From NCBI GenBank assembly GCA_910577365.1, contig CAJTMU010000019.1, forward strand, positions 1-39,340: a stretch of 39,340 bases of DNA, given 5' to 3'. The stretch is from an uncultured Oscillospiraceae bacterium. Its GTDB lineage: Bacteria > Bacillota > Clostridia > Oscillospirales > Ruminococcaceae. The position numbers and the translations under genes were made by a program. Within the stretch, counting starts at the first letter, position 1. Each line of letters begins with the position of its first letter. Positions 25,277 through 34,295 of the stretch are shown one piece after another. The notes below the pieces were generated by a model. The model saw only the letters and a list, made by a program, of their open reading frames with translations, had not been told where the DNA came from and made no database searches.

Positions 25277-25921
25277 ATGCCGAGAACGGTAACTGTTAAG
25301 GGCGTTGGCGCGGTGTCAATCAAGCCCGATCATATTGAGATCACATTGAATGTTATTTCCAAGGCGGATGAGTATGCGGAGGCTGTAAATGCCGCGAACG
25401 CTGCGGTCGTAAAGCTTCAGGACGCTATTACCTCCGTAGGTTTCGCGCGTGAAGAACTGAAAACCCTTAATTTCAACGTTAAAACCAATTATGAGAACGA
25501 AGCGGACGATATGGGAAGATATCGGAGAGTGTTCCGAGGCTATGTTTGCGGATACCGCCTCAAGCTTGGCTTTGATATGAACGTTGCGCTGCTGTCGCGG
25601 ACGATAGACGCCATCGCGGGGAGCGGTGCTGACGCCGAGCTTTCCATAAGTTTTACCGTTAAAAGTCCGGAAAGAGTCAGCGATGAGCTGCTGCGTTCCG
25701 CGGCGCAGAACGCGCGTGAAAAGGCTGAAACGCTTTGTGCTGCTTCAGGGGTTAAGGTGGGAGAACTGCTTTCCATTGATTATAACTGGAGCGACATTAA
25801 CGTGTACTCAGTAAGCAGCTATGCGGCGGCAGGTGAGGCTGTCAGAGGCATTACCCCCGAGTTTGAGCCGGAGGATATCAAGGCTCAGGATACTGCAACT
25901 TTTGTTTGGACAATTATCTGA
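25277..25921 (+). CDS. SIMPL-domain (DUF541) protein
   Basis: A 214-residue protein that is one SIMPL domain, with the typical N-terminus TVKGVGAVSIKPDHIEITLNVISKADEYAEAVNAAN, the middle part YRRVFRGYVCGYRLKLGFDM and the end EDIKAQDTATFVWTI. Members in other bacteria are often secreted and form ring-like oligomers, but I see no signal peptide here, so it may be cytoplasmic. GGAGG precedes the ATG, which lies 3 bases after the oadB stop, so it is co-transcribed with the sodium pump subunits. Why it is there is unknown. Confidence 0.88.
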   Translation: MPRTVTVKGVGAVSIKPDHIEITLNVISKADEYAEAVNAANAAVVKLQDAITSVGFAREELKTLNFNVKTNYENEADDMGRYRRVFRGYVCGYRLKLGFDMNVALLSRTIDAIAGSGADAELSISFTVKSPERVSDELLRSAAQNAREKAETLCAASGVKVGELLSIDYNWSDINVYSVSSYAAAGEAVRGITPEFEPEDIKAQDTATFVWTII

Positions 25922-25947
25922 AGAAAAAAGTCTTAATACTGTTAAAA

Positions 25948-25983
25948 AACCCCGATTCCAAAAAGTGAGTCGGGGTTAATTTT
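25948..25983 (+). terminator. Terminator after the SIMPL gene
   Basis: AACCCCGATTC pairs with GAGTCGGGGTT (25948-25958 and 25967-25977) around an 8-base loop, followed by AATTTT. Confidence 0.88.
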
Positions 25984-26202
25984 GTGAAACGAATCCCCAA
26001 GTCAATGCCAGGAGGCAAAATGTTAAGCCTATGAGTAGAAAAAATTTTTCAATGATGCAATGAAAGGATGATTAGCCAGTCTTTAACATAAATCAAGCCG
26101 CCGGATTTGTCAGTGGTCTTGATTTTATATGTGAAATTGCACAAGAAATATAAATGCATATAGTAATAATATAATAAAAGACGACCGTGGAATAAATTTC
26201 TA
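25984..26202. other. Gene-free stretch with a mini-frame and a terminator-like hairpin
   Basis: Part of a 350-base gap between the SIMPL gene and the CAP lipoprotein. AGGAGG at 26011-26016 is followed five bases on by ATG and a 4-codon frame (MLSL). AATCAAG (26091-26097) pairs with CTTGATT (26118-26124), followed by TTAT, which looks like a terminator. No promoter is obvious for this stretch. Confidence 0.4.
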
Positions 26203-26231
26203 TTGACATACACTTTAAAATATTATATAAT
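26203..26231 (+). promoter_or_regulatory. Consensus sigma-A promoter of the CAP lipoprotein
   Basis: TTGACA at 26203-26208 and TATAAT at 26226-26231 with a 17-base spacer, 40 bases before the start codon. Confidence 0.92.
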
Positions 26232-26271
26232 CAAATCATAAGACTTTGGGCAGATACTGCGGAGGTAGAGC

Positions 26272-27264
26272 ATGAATATTAAAAAAGCCTTTCTAATAGC
26301 CGCTTCGGCATGCACAGTTGCGCTGACGGGCTGCGCGGCACGTTCGGATTATTACGGCGTGTTCGTTTCGGACGGTACATACTCGGATATAACGGATAGC
26401 GTTGAAAGTACAATGCTTTCGAGCGATTTTGACTGCAAAGAAACTGAAGTCTCCGCGGAAACGGTTTCCTCAGACTCACCGTCTGTCAAAATCTCTCAGT
26501 CTGAAGAGCCTAACGAGCCTGCCCATGAGGCAATTATTGAAACCCCTGCGACTTCTAATGTGACTGCTCCGCCGCCTGTGTTGTCAACAACACCTAAAAC
26601 CGCTTTGGAACCGCAAACGGTATCTCCCTTGCCTTCCTCAGCTTCATCAAAGCCAACTGCTCCAGCTACTGCGGCTACCTCTGCATCAACAACCTCATTC
26701 GCCTCGTCAGCTTCTCAAACTCCCTCGGCAGATAAAACACAAACTTCAGCCCCAAAACCGACACATACTTCGTCAACGGATCCAATTGATCCCGCTCCTG
26801 CTCCCGAAACACCTGCAAGCACAAAAAAATCCGAAACAACGACCGCAACTGTCGCTGCGGCGGTAGACGAACCTGCACCCGCTGAGGATTACATAAACGA
26901 GGTGTTGAGGCTGGTAAACGCAGAACGAGCAAATGAGGGACTTTCCCCGTTAGTATTGGACAGCAGTCTTTCCAAAGCTGCAAGAGTGCGCGCCGAGGAA
27001 CAGGTTGAACTTTTCGGGCATACCCGTCCCAACGGTGAAAGCTGCTTCTCTATATTTAAGGAATATGGTATCAAATACAGCACGGCGGGTGAGAACGCAG
27101 CCGCAGGTTATTCTGCTCCCGAGGATGTGGTTAAGGCTTGGATGAGTTCCGACGGTCACCGTGCGAATATTCTTAAGCCTTGCTTTGAAAAGCTGGGAGT
27201 GGGATTTGTGTACAGTGAAGGCAGCTACGGCGCTTATTGGGTACAGCTTTTTGTTGAGGAATAA
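26272..27264 (+). CDS. CAP/SCP-domain lipoprotein
   Basis: A 330-residue surface lipoprotein. The signal peptide ends in a lipobox (VALTGC) with Cys21. Residues about 60-200 are a long Thr/Ser/Pro/Ala-rich linker that should cross the cell wall. The C-terminal CAP domain (207-330) has the family pattern INEVLRLVNAERANEGLSPL, the active-site-like His in FGHTRPNGES, GENAAAGYSAPEDVVKAWMSSDGHRANIL and the closing GVGFVYSEGSYGAYWVQLF. Bacterial relatives (YkwD type) are secreted and of uncertain activity. GGAGG precedes the ATG. It has its own strong promoter and a hairpin after the stop, so it is a single-gene unit. Confidence 0.93.
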   Translation: MNIKKAFLIAASACTVALTGCAARSDYYGVFVSDGTYSDITDSVESTMLSSDFDCKETEVSAETVSSDSPSVKISQSEEPNEPAHEAIIETPATSNVTAPPPVLSTTPKTALEPQTVSPLPSSASSKPTAPATAATSASTTSFASSASQTPSADKTQTSAPKPTHTSSTDPIDPAPAPETPASTKKSETTTATVAAAVDEPAPAEDYINEVLRLVNAERANEGLSPLVLDSSLSKAARVRAEEQVELFGHTRPNGESCFSIFKEYGIKYSTAGENAAAGYSAPEDVVKAWMSSDGHRANILKPCFEKLGVGFVYSEGSYGAYWVQLFVEE

Positions 27265-27269
27265 TATAT

Positions 27270-27292
27270 ACCGCGCTCTTTATGGGCGTGGT
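27270..27292 (+). terminator. Hairpin after the CAP lipoprotein
   Basis: ACCGCGCTC pairs with GGGCGTGGT (9 pairs, two of them G-U) around TTTAT. The following AAGTTTG is a poor T run. Confidence 0.6.
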
Positions 27293-27329
27293 AAGTTTGT
27301 ATATATGGTTATATAAACGAAATGTTAAC

Positions 27330-27449
27330 ACAGAAAAATTTCGCGAGAAATTTACGCTGTTTGTTGCGCGAGGCGGAGTAAACTGTGTCAGTCTCTCATA
27401 AAATTTTTCAAGTTTAAATAAGTTTGCTATATGTCAACATTTTATATAT
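27330..27449 (+). repeat. Dispersed hairpin repeat, copy A
   Basis: Begins CAGAAAAATTTCGCGAG. The hairpin arms are TGTTTGTTGCGC (27358-27369) and GCGGAGTAAACTG (27373-27385). A GTGTCAG follows, then AAAATTTTTC, and the copy ends TTTGCTATATGTCAACA then TTTATATA. Confidence 0.75.
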
Positions 27450-27670
27450 AGAATGATTGAGTCATTTATATACTCGTTTTTTGTGTTATGTCAAATATCA
27501 ACATTATCATTCATTACAAAACGTTGTTAATATTTTTAACTGAAATTTTAAGTAAAAGACGTTAAAATTATTTAGAAGGTTGTAAAATACAACAAAACTT
27601 TAATAATTTATTATAGTATAAGCTGTCAAAATCACTAATGAACATTAGTTGAAGTATCTAATTCAGCAAC

Positions 27671-27696
27671 AGATAATAGATTGTAGTCTATTATCT
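27671..27696 (+). repeat. Perfect 10-bp inverted repeat
   Basis: AGATAATAGA (27671-27680) and TCTATTATCT (27687-27696) around TTGTAG. An AATAGACT segment recurs near 27748. It could be an operator or a small RNA hairpin. Confidence 0.5.
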
Positions 27697-27773
27697 TTGA
27701 GACTCATATGTGAAATAAAAAAAGATAACAAAAAAGTTATATCATACAATAGACTTTTTATATGAATTAAACA

Positions 27774-27802
27774 TTGAAAAATCTCCCTTTTGATTGTATC
27801 AT
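27774..27802 (+). promoter_or_regulatory. Likely sigma-A promoter of the MMPL operon
   Basis: TTGAAA at 27774-27779 and TATCAT at 27797-27802 with a 17-base spacer, 32 bases before the TTG start. Confidence 0.65.
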
Positions 27803-27834
27803 ATTGATATAAATATACGAAAGGGGGCATTCCT

Positions 27835-30303
27835 TTGTCCAAGAATGCTGTTGTGGACAATGCGGAAACCGAAACGGCAATGTATAAGATTGCCGCGTTT
27901 ATTGTAGACAAAAGAAATCTGTTTTTCCTGCTGTTCATTTTTGCGCTTATTTTCAGCGTGTTCTCCCGAAACTGGGTGAGTGTTGAGGATGATATCACGC
28001 AGTATCTTCCCGAAACTACCGAAACACGGCGCGGTCTTACGCTGATGAACGACGAATTTGTCACCTACGGCTCGGCATCGGTAATGGTGTCCAATATCAC
28101 ATACGAAAAGGCAGAGGAGCTTAAGGAGCTTATAGAAGATATCCGCGGGGTAAGCAGCGTGGAGCTGGACGATTCCGAAGAGCACTACAAAAACGCTTCC
28201 GCTATGCTTTCTGTTACCTTTGAGGGGGAAGCGGACGACGAAATAAGCAAGAGCGCCATGGATAAAATAAAATCGGAGCTTTCGGGCTACGATACTTACA
28301 TTTCCAGTGAGGTGGGCAGCGACGCTTCGGCGCAGCTGGCTGAGGAAATGGGAGTCGTTACGCTTATCGCGGCGGGAATTATCTTAGTGGTGCTGTTCTT
28401 TACCTCAAAAGCTTACGCCGAGATACCCGTTTTGATAATGACCTTCGGAGCGGCGGCGCTGCTGAATATGGGCACAAATTTCATGGTGGGAACAATCTCG
28501 TTCATTTCCGATTCTGTAACCATCGTGCTTCAGCTCGCGCTGGCGATAGATTATGCCATTATCCTTATTCACCGATATACAGAGGAACATGAACGCCTTG
28601 GGGCGCGGGAGGCTTGTATTCTGGCGCTCAGCAAGGCTATTCCGGAGATTTCCTCAAGCTCGCTTACCACGATATCGGGGCTTATCGCGCTGGCGTTCAT
28701 GCAGTTCCGTATCGGCGCGGATCTTGCCATAGTTCTTATTAAGGCGATAATGCTCAGCCTTTTGTCGGTATTCACGCTTATGCCGGGGCTTATCATGGTT
28801 TTCAGCAAGCTTATCGACAAAACCGTACATAAAAATTTCGTGCCGACTATCTCGGCGGTTGGTAAATTCGCTTTTGCTACAAAATATGTTATTCCCCCCG
28901 TTTTCGTTGCGGTCACGGTTTTTGCCGCGATATTCGCGAATAACTGCCCCTACTGCTACGGAACAAGCGACCTTGAAACGCCGCGTCAAAGCGAATCTCA
29001 GATAGCCATACAGAAAATTAAAGATAATTTCGGCACGACCAATCTTGCCGCGCTCATAGTCCCATCTGGCAGCTATGAGAACGAGAGCACCCTGATAAAG
29101 CGGCTGGAAAGCTATCCCGAGGTGGAATCCTGCATGGGGCTTGCCAATATTGAGGCGATGGACGGCTATGTGCTGACGGATAAACTTACCCCAAGGCAGT
29201 TCTCCGAGCTTGTGGATCTCGATTACGAGGTCGCGCAGGTGCTTTACGCGGCTTACGCCATAAACGATGAGGATTACGGCGATGTGGTAAACGGACTTTC
29301 GCAGTACGGTGTGCCGCTTATAGATATGTTCATGTTCGCCTATGATGAGGTGGACAAGGGATATGTAACGCTGGACGACGAGCTTATGGACACTCTTGAG
29401 GAGCTGCACGAAACCTTGAATGACGCGCTTCTCCAGCTTAAAACGGAGGAATACAGCCGTATTCTCGTATATCTTGATCTACCCGAGGAGGGCGAGAATA
29501 CCTTTAAATTCCTGAACACTATCCATGAGGAGGCGGAAAAGCTCTACCCCGAGGAAGTTTATCTGGTGGGCAACTCCACCAGCGACTACGACCTGTCTAC
29601 ATCGTTCGTAAACGATAATCTCACCATAAGCATACTATCCGCGCTGTTTGTTATAATTATCCTGCTGTTTACCTTCAAGAGCGCGGGGCTTCCCGTGCTG
29701 CTGATAGCGGTCATTCAAGGCTCTATCTGGATGAATTTCTCTTTTCCGACTTTTGAGGATAACCCGCTGTTTTTCCTGAGTTATCTTATCGTAAACTCAA
29801 TTCAGATGGGCGCTAACATAGATTACGCCATTGTAATTTCCAGCCGCTATATGGAGCTTAAGCAGGAAATGCCTATCAGAAAGGCTATCACCGAAACTCT
29901 CAATCAGGCTTTCCCGACCATTATCACATCGGGAACTATCCTTGCGGCGGCGGGTATTCTTATCGGGCAGCTTTCCACTGACGGAACGATATCCTCTATC
30001 GGCGTATGTCTCGGGCGCGGCACTATCATTTCCATTATTCTGGTAATGGGAGTGCTGCCGCAGATACTGCTTCTGGGCGATACGATAATAGAGCGCACAT
30101 CGTTTACTATCAAGAAGCGTGAGCGCACGCAGGTAAACGGCAGCGGAATAGCGGTTACGGGTCTTGTGAGAGGATATGTAAACGGACGTATCGACGCGGT
30201 GGTAAACGGAATTATTGTCGGAGAAATCGACGCAAAAATAGAAAGCAAGAACGTGGAAGTGCTTGACGCGGCTGAGCGGACGGAGGTGAACGCAAATGAA
30301 TAG
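27835..30303 (+). CDS. MMPL-family RND transporter
   Basis: An 822-residue RND-superfamily exporter of the MMPL type, likely driven by the proton gradient. Membrane segment 1 (about 30-47) is followed by an outside domain (48-175), helices 2-6 (~178-345), helix 7 (~352-373), a second outside domain (~385-590) and helices 8-12 (~595-775). Each half has the MMPL Asp-Tyr pair: Asp239-Tyr240 (LAIDYAIILIHRY) and Asp663-Tyr664 (ANIDYAIVISSRY). The last ~55 residues are cytoplasmic, with alternating V/I-x-G repeats (GIAVTGLVRGYVNGRI) like a small beta-helix. The start is TTG 27835 after AAAGGGGG. The stop overlaps the next gene by 8 bases. The cargo is unknown; lipids or lipid-linked molecules are usual for the family. 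Confidence 0.92.
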   Translation: MSKNAVVDNAETETAMYKIAAFIVDKRNLFFLLFIFALIFSVFSRNWVSVEDDITQYLPETTETRRGLTLMNDEFVTYGSASVMVSNITYEKAEELKELIEDIRGVSSVELDDSEEHYKNASAMLSVTFEGEADDEISKSAMDKIKSELSGYDTYISSEVGSDASAQLAEEMGVVTLIAAGIILVVLFFTSKAYAEIPVLIMTFGAAALLNMGTNFMVGTISFISDSVTIVLQLALAIDYAIILIHRYTEEHERLGAREACILALSKAIPEISSSSLTTISGLIALAFMQFRIGADLAIVLIKAIMLSLLSVFTLMPGLIMVFSKLIDKTVHKNFVPTISAVGKFAFATKYVIPPVFVAVTVFAAIFANNCPYCYGTSDLETPRQSESQIAIQKIKDNFGTTNLAALIVPSGSYENESTLIKRLESYPEVESCMGLANIEAMDGYVLTDKLTPRQFSELVDLDYEVAQVLYAAYAINDEDYGDVVNGLSQYGVPLIDMFMFAYDEVDKGYVTLDDELMDTLEELHETLNDALLQLKTEEYSRILVYLDLPEEGENTFKFLNTIHEEAEKLYPEEVYLVGNSTSDYDLSTSFVNDNLTISILSALFVIIILLFTFKSAGLPVLLIAVIQGSIWMNFSFPTFEDNPLFFLSYLIVNSIQMGANIDYAIVISSRYMELKQEMPIRKAITETLNQAFPTIITSGTILAAAGILIGQLSTDGTISSIGVCLGRGTIISIILVMGVLPQILLLGDTIIERTSFTIKKRERTQVNGSGIAVTGLVRGYVNGRIDAVVNGIIVGEIDAKIESKNVEVLDAAERTEVNANE

Positions 30304-33300
30304 AAAAACGGCGGCTATTCTTACCGCGCTTATGCTGCTTGCCGAGCCTGCGCTTGCCGGCGTGCCCGCTTACGCGCAGACCGCGGTTCAGCGGGAAGAC
30401 ACAGCGGATACTATTGAAATCGGTACCGCGGAGGATTTTGCGGAGTTTGCGAAAAACTGCACTCTTGACAGTTTTTCCGTAGGAAAAGTATTTGTGCTGA
30501 AAAGCGACATAAACCTTACGGGAACGGGTATCAAGTCCGTGCCCAGCTTTGGCGGAACATTCGACGGGAACGGTCATACTGTTTCGGGGTTGAGCGTTTC
30601 GGACAGCATGTCCGCGGCGGGGCTGTTCCGCTATATAGAAAAAAGCGGAACGGTAAAGAATCTCAACGTAAGCGGAAGGATTACCCCCTTGGGGACTGCC
30701 GAGAAATGCGGAGGAGTTGCGGGAGTGAACCGCGGTCGCATAGTAAACTGCTCCTTTACGGGGGTTATCTCGGGCATTGAGCGCTGCGGCGGCATAGCAG
30801 GAGTTAATGAAAGCGGAGCAATGATCTCGGGCTGCACCTCTTCGGGACATATTCAGGCGGAGCATTTTACGGGAGGCATAACCGGCGAGAACCGCGGTTA
30901 TATCCGTACCTGTGAGAACAGGTGCATGGTCAACACTGCGGCTGACGATGATTCGCTTGAACTTAGCGACCTCAACATAGACGACCTTTACAGCACCGAA
31001 AGCTTTTCGGACGTTACCGACGCGGGAGGCATAGCGGGCTATTCCGACGGATCGGTGCAGAATTGCAAAAACCTCGGCGCGGTGGGCTATCCTCACGTCG
31101 GTTACAATATCGGCGGTATTGTTGGCAGGCAGGAGGGCTATGTAAGCGGCTGTGAGAATTATGGCATCATCAACGGCAGAAAGGATATCGGCGGAATTGT
31201 GGGTCAGGCGGAGCCGCACCTTATGATATCCTATTCGCAGAGCCGCGCCGACGAGCTTAGCGACAGCCTTGACGAGCTTAATTCCCTTATAAATAAAACA
31301 ATAGACGATATGGAAAGCCGCGGCGATATCGTTTCAAGTAACTTCAGCGGCATAAACAGCTCACTGGAAAATATCCGTGCAAAGAGCGACGAGATGATGA
31401 CCGAAGCGGAACGGATTATAAACGCCGATGTCGATTCGGTGAACGAGCTTTCCTCGCGAGTTTCTGACTGCATAGAAATGCTTTCGCCCGCGGCGGATTC
31501 GGTTTCCGATTCCGCGGATATGCTCGCGGACGGCTTTGACGAGCTGAGCGAGGCGGGAGAGCTTCTTGGGGAAAGCCTTGGCGGACTGGACGAGGGAACG
31601 CGAATTATTTTCAACTCACTGGACGATTTCAGCGATATGATAACGGAGCTTCAGACGGCTTCGCAGGCGGTAAGCAGCGCGTTGGAATCCTTAAAGAACG
31701 GTTTGGGCGACCCCCAGAAAATGCAGGACGCTCTTAACGCTTTGGAGGACGATATTTCTGCGCTTAAATTTGCAGTGAATTCCATCAGTGAGAACACGGC
31801 GGAGCTTATTTCAAGTCTGGACGGACTTATAAATTCATCGGATACCGAAGCGGCGGCGGATAAGATAAAAGATGCGCTTGATAAGATGTCAGCGGCTTCA
31901 ACAAGACTTTCCGACAACCTTGACAGACTGAGCGAGGCTCTGAAAGAGATAAGCGGCAGATTTTCGGATATTACCGAAATACCCGACGACCCCGGCAGCA
32001 TAGATGATATTTTCGGTGACGATTACCAAAAATATCTTGATGAGATAAAGGAAATGCTGGAGGATGGCACTTTAAAGGAGGCTGCGGAGGCGGCAGCGGC
32101 GGTTTTCGACGACCTGTCGGACATGGTAAAGGCGGCGTCCGAGCTTTCCGAGGGAGTTTCCGAGCTGATAAACAGCCGCGCTCTGGAGCGCTTCAAGCGG
32201 GAGATTTCCTCAATATCCCGCGATATTATGGACGACGTTGAGTATATCGACCGCATTACCGACAGCGGAGTTACGCTCCCCGACACGGATATTGACGAGC
32301 TTTACGCGGTGATAGACTATCTGAAAAACGCCTCCGACAGTATGACAAGCTCGGGCAGCTACGCAAAACGTGCGCTCGACACGGTAAAGAGCGCGTGGGA
32401 CGATTTGGATAACGCGGCGGCAAACGCCATAGCGGCGGCGTACTGCGCTTCCGACGCGAGTGTGAGCATGAGGGACGCTTCGGACAGCCTGAGCAATGCG
32501 GTTGACGAGATAGGCGATATTATTGACTTTTTTGCGGAAAAGCCCGATATAGTATTTGTGGGAGCGGACGACGGATTTATTGAGTCGCGCGAGAGCTTAA
32601 GCACGTCTTTGGAGAGCCTTACGAGAGAGCTTGAGCGGCTTAACGGCTCCGCTTCCGGCATGGGCGACGCGCTTGCGGAGGATATGAGAGCGATAAACGC
32701 GCAGTGCGGGAAAATCAAGGATATCATTTTTGAGATAATTGATGAAATACGCGACACAACGCTCGACGCGGAGGAATATACCGAGGATATTTCGGAATCC
32801 GACCAACAGGGCTACGCGGACGGAAAAATATCCGCCTGCCTTAATTACGGCGAGATAAACGGCGACCTGAACGTTGGCGGCATTGTCGGTACTATGGGCG
32901 TTGACAATTCGTTCGACCCCGAAAGCGATACCGCCGAGGCAATAGGCGAGCGCTCGCTGAATTTTATGTATATGCTGCGCACTGTTGTAAGGGATAGCTC
33001 GAATTACGGCACGATCACCGCTAAAAAGAACGCTGTCGGAGGAATAGTAGGCGAGATGTCCACGGGCTGTGTTATCGGCTGCGGCGGCTTCGGCGATATC
33101 AGTTCGGCTTCGGGCGGATACGTTGGCGGCGTGGCGGGCAATTCTCTTTCCAAGATAGTATCCAGCAGCGCTATGTGCAGGCTGAGCGGCGGTGATTATG
33201 TCGGCGGAATAGCAGGCAGCGCGAAAGATATGCAGGGCTGCCGCGGCTTTGCGGAGATTGTTGACGGCAAAGAGTTTACGGGCGCGATAGCGGGGCAGGG

Positions 33301-34027
33301 GAGCGGCGAGCTTTCGGGAAACGCTTATGTGGAAAACGGAATTGGAGCTGTGGATGGAGTAAGTTACCGAGGAAAGGCTTTCCCCGTAACCTACGAAAAA
33401 ATGCTTACCTTGTCCGAGGTTCCAGAGGAATTCAGCGTAATGAAGCTGGTTTTTATGGCGGACGGCAAGATAGTGGACACGCTGGAATACTCTTACGGAG
33501 GCAGCGTTAACATTGCAGATATTCCTGACATTCCCGCAAAAAGCGGCAGCTTTGCGGAATGGGAAAAGTTTGACGGTGATAACCTGCGCTTCGGAAAGAT
33601 AATCAACGCTGTTTACAGCAATATGGTCACCGCCATCGCTTCTGAGGTGTGCCGCGACGACGGGCTGCCTGTGTTTATCGCCGAGGGCAGCTACGGCAGC
33701 GAGAGCCTTATCGCGGAGCGGCGCGACACGGCGTGGCAGGTAACGGTTCCCGACGACGGCGCGGAAAGTCATCTTATAAGATACTATGCCGAGGGCGAAA
33801 ATCAGGACGTATTCGTCAATGGCGAATTGGTGGATTCCGAAATGGATGGGCGTTATCTCGTTTTCAGGACAAATTTGCTGAATTTTGAGGTCACAACCGA
33901 TGAAAAGCCGTTTAATTATCTTCCGTTTATTTATGCAGGCGGAGGAGCGGCATTTTTGGCGACAATCATAATAATTGCGGCGGCAGTTCGCAAGAAGAAA
34001 AAAATCGCGGTAAAATCAGGGCAATGA
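30296..34027 (+). CDS. Large secreted membrane-anchored protein with GLUG repeats and helical stalk
   Basis: A 1243-residue protein with a signal peptide (~1-28, ending AYAQ). The first GLUG-repeat block (~36-308) has units such as GGTFDGNGHTVSGLSV, CGGIAGVNESGAMISGC and IGGIVGRQEGYVSGCENYG, which pair Cys/Gly strands as in a beta-solenoid. Then ~530 residues (310-840) are almost all helical, rich in Ser/Asp/Leu heptads (DSLDELNSLINKTIDDM, AADSVSDSADMLADGFDEL), as in YhgE/Pip-type stalks. A second GLUG block (~845-1060), a beta-rich part, one membrane helix (~1211-1231) and a RKKKK tail follow. It should stand outside the membrane with its C-terminus inside. The start overlaps the MMPL stop by 8 bases after a GGAGG site, so the two are co-translated and probably act together. 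Confidence 0.85.
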   Translation: MNRKTAAILTALMLLAEPALAGVPAYAQTAVQREDTADTIEIGTAEDFAEFAKNCTLDSFSVGKVFVLKSDINLTGTGIKSVPSFGGTFDGNGHTVSGLSVSDSMSAAGLFRYIEKSGTVKNLNVSGRITPLGTAEKCGGVAGVNRGRIVNCSFTGVISGIERCGGIAGVNESGAMISGCTSSGHIQAEHFTGGITGENRGYIRTCENRCMVNTAADDDSLELSDLNIDDLYSTESFSDVTDAGGIAGYSDGSVQNCKNLGAVGYPHVGYNIGGIVGRQEGYVSGCENYGIINGRKDIGGIVGQAEPHLMISYSQSRADELSDSLDELNSLINKTIDDMESRGDIVSSNFSGINSSLENIRAKSDEMMTEAERIINADVDSVNELSSRVSDCIEMLSPAADSVSDSADMLADGFDELSEAGELLGESLGGLDEGTRIIFNSLDDFSDMITELQTASQAVSSALESLKNGLGDPQKMQDALNALEDDISALKFAVNSISENTAELISSLDGLINSSDTEAAADKIKDALDKMSAASTRLSDNLDRLSEALKEISGRFSDITEIPDDPGSIDDIFGDDYQKYLDEIKEMLEDGTLKEAAEAAAAVFDDLSDMVKAASELSEGVSELINSRALERFKREISSISRDIMDDVEYIDRITDSGVTLPDTDIDELYAVIDYLKNASDSMTSSGSYAKRALDTVKSAWDDLDNAAANAIAAAYCASDASVSMRDASDSLSNAVDEIGDIIDFFAEKPDIVFVGADDGFIESRESLSTSLESLTRELERLNGSASGMGDALAEDMRAINAQCGKIKDIIFEIIDEIRDTTLDAEEYTEDISESDQQGYADGKISACLNYGEINGDLNVGGIVGTMGVDNSFDPESDTAEAIGERSLNFMYMLRTVVRDSSNYGTITAKKNAVGGIVGEMSTGCVIGCGGFGDISSASGGYVGGVAGNSLSKIVSSSAMCRLSGGDYVGGIAGSAKDMQGCRGFAEIVDGKEFTGAIAGQGSGELSGNAYVENGIGAVDGVSYRGKAFPVTYEKMLTLSEVPEEFSVMKLVFMADGKIVDTLEYSYGGSVNIADIPDIPAKSGSFAEWEKFDGDNLRFGKIINAVYSNMVTAIASEVCRDDGLPVFIAEGSYGSESLIAERRDTAWQVTVPDDGAESHLIRYYAEGENQDVFVNGELVDSEMDGRYLVFRTNLLNFEVTTDEKPFNYLPFIYAGGGAAFLATIIIIAAAVRKKKKIAVKSGQ

Positions 34028-34295
34028 TAAAACTTTCAGTTTAGTCTGTATATAAATTGTTGACCTAAAGCATACTTATTTGAATTTAAGCTCTTCGCGA
34101 CCCGCCCGACACGGTTCGCTCCTCTTTGCGGAGCAACCCGTGTCGGGCTTTCGCAAAAATTTTATGCATCAGAATTGCGCTGATATAACCTTTTCTGCAA
34201 GCTGGCACGCGAGTTTTGGGCATTAAGAGCCGTGATTCCGGATTTTTAACTTAAATCCTTTAAAGAAAAAAATTGTGAAAAAGTTATAAATTCTA
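34028..34295. other. Gap after the GLUG-stalk gene
   Basis: With the promoter and leader that follow, it makes a 400-base gap. It holds repeat copy E on the minus strand (34048-34170), whose hairpin may end the MMPL transcript, and then AT-rich sequence up to the FtsK-like gene promoter. Confidence 0.6.
34048..34170 (-). repeat. Dispersed hairpin repeat, copy E (reverse orientation)
   Basis: Read on the minus strand it begins GCATAAAATTTTTGCGAAAG and ends ATGCTTTAGGTCAACAA then TTTATATAC. It has the strongest hairpin of the family: on the + strand GCCCGACACGG (34104-34114) pairs exactly with CCGTGTCGGGC (34138-34148), and CGCTCC/GGAGC extend the stem. On the + strand the hairpin is followed by TTTCGC, so it may also end transcription. 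Confidence 0.8.

Larger units (their letters stand above)
27293..27834. other. Long AT-rich gap before the MMPL gene
   Basis: About 540 bases holding repeat copy A (27330-27449), an AT-rich stretch to about 27660 without features, a perfect 10-bp hairpin (27671-27696), and the promoter at 27774-27802. No frame with a ribosome site is seen. Confidence 0.6.

Noticed and set aside
30212..33772. Long minus-strand open frames of 335 and 391 codons
   Set aside because: Both are antisense to the repetitive GLUG-stalk gene and its overlap with MMPL; composition mirrors that gene's repeats.
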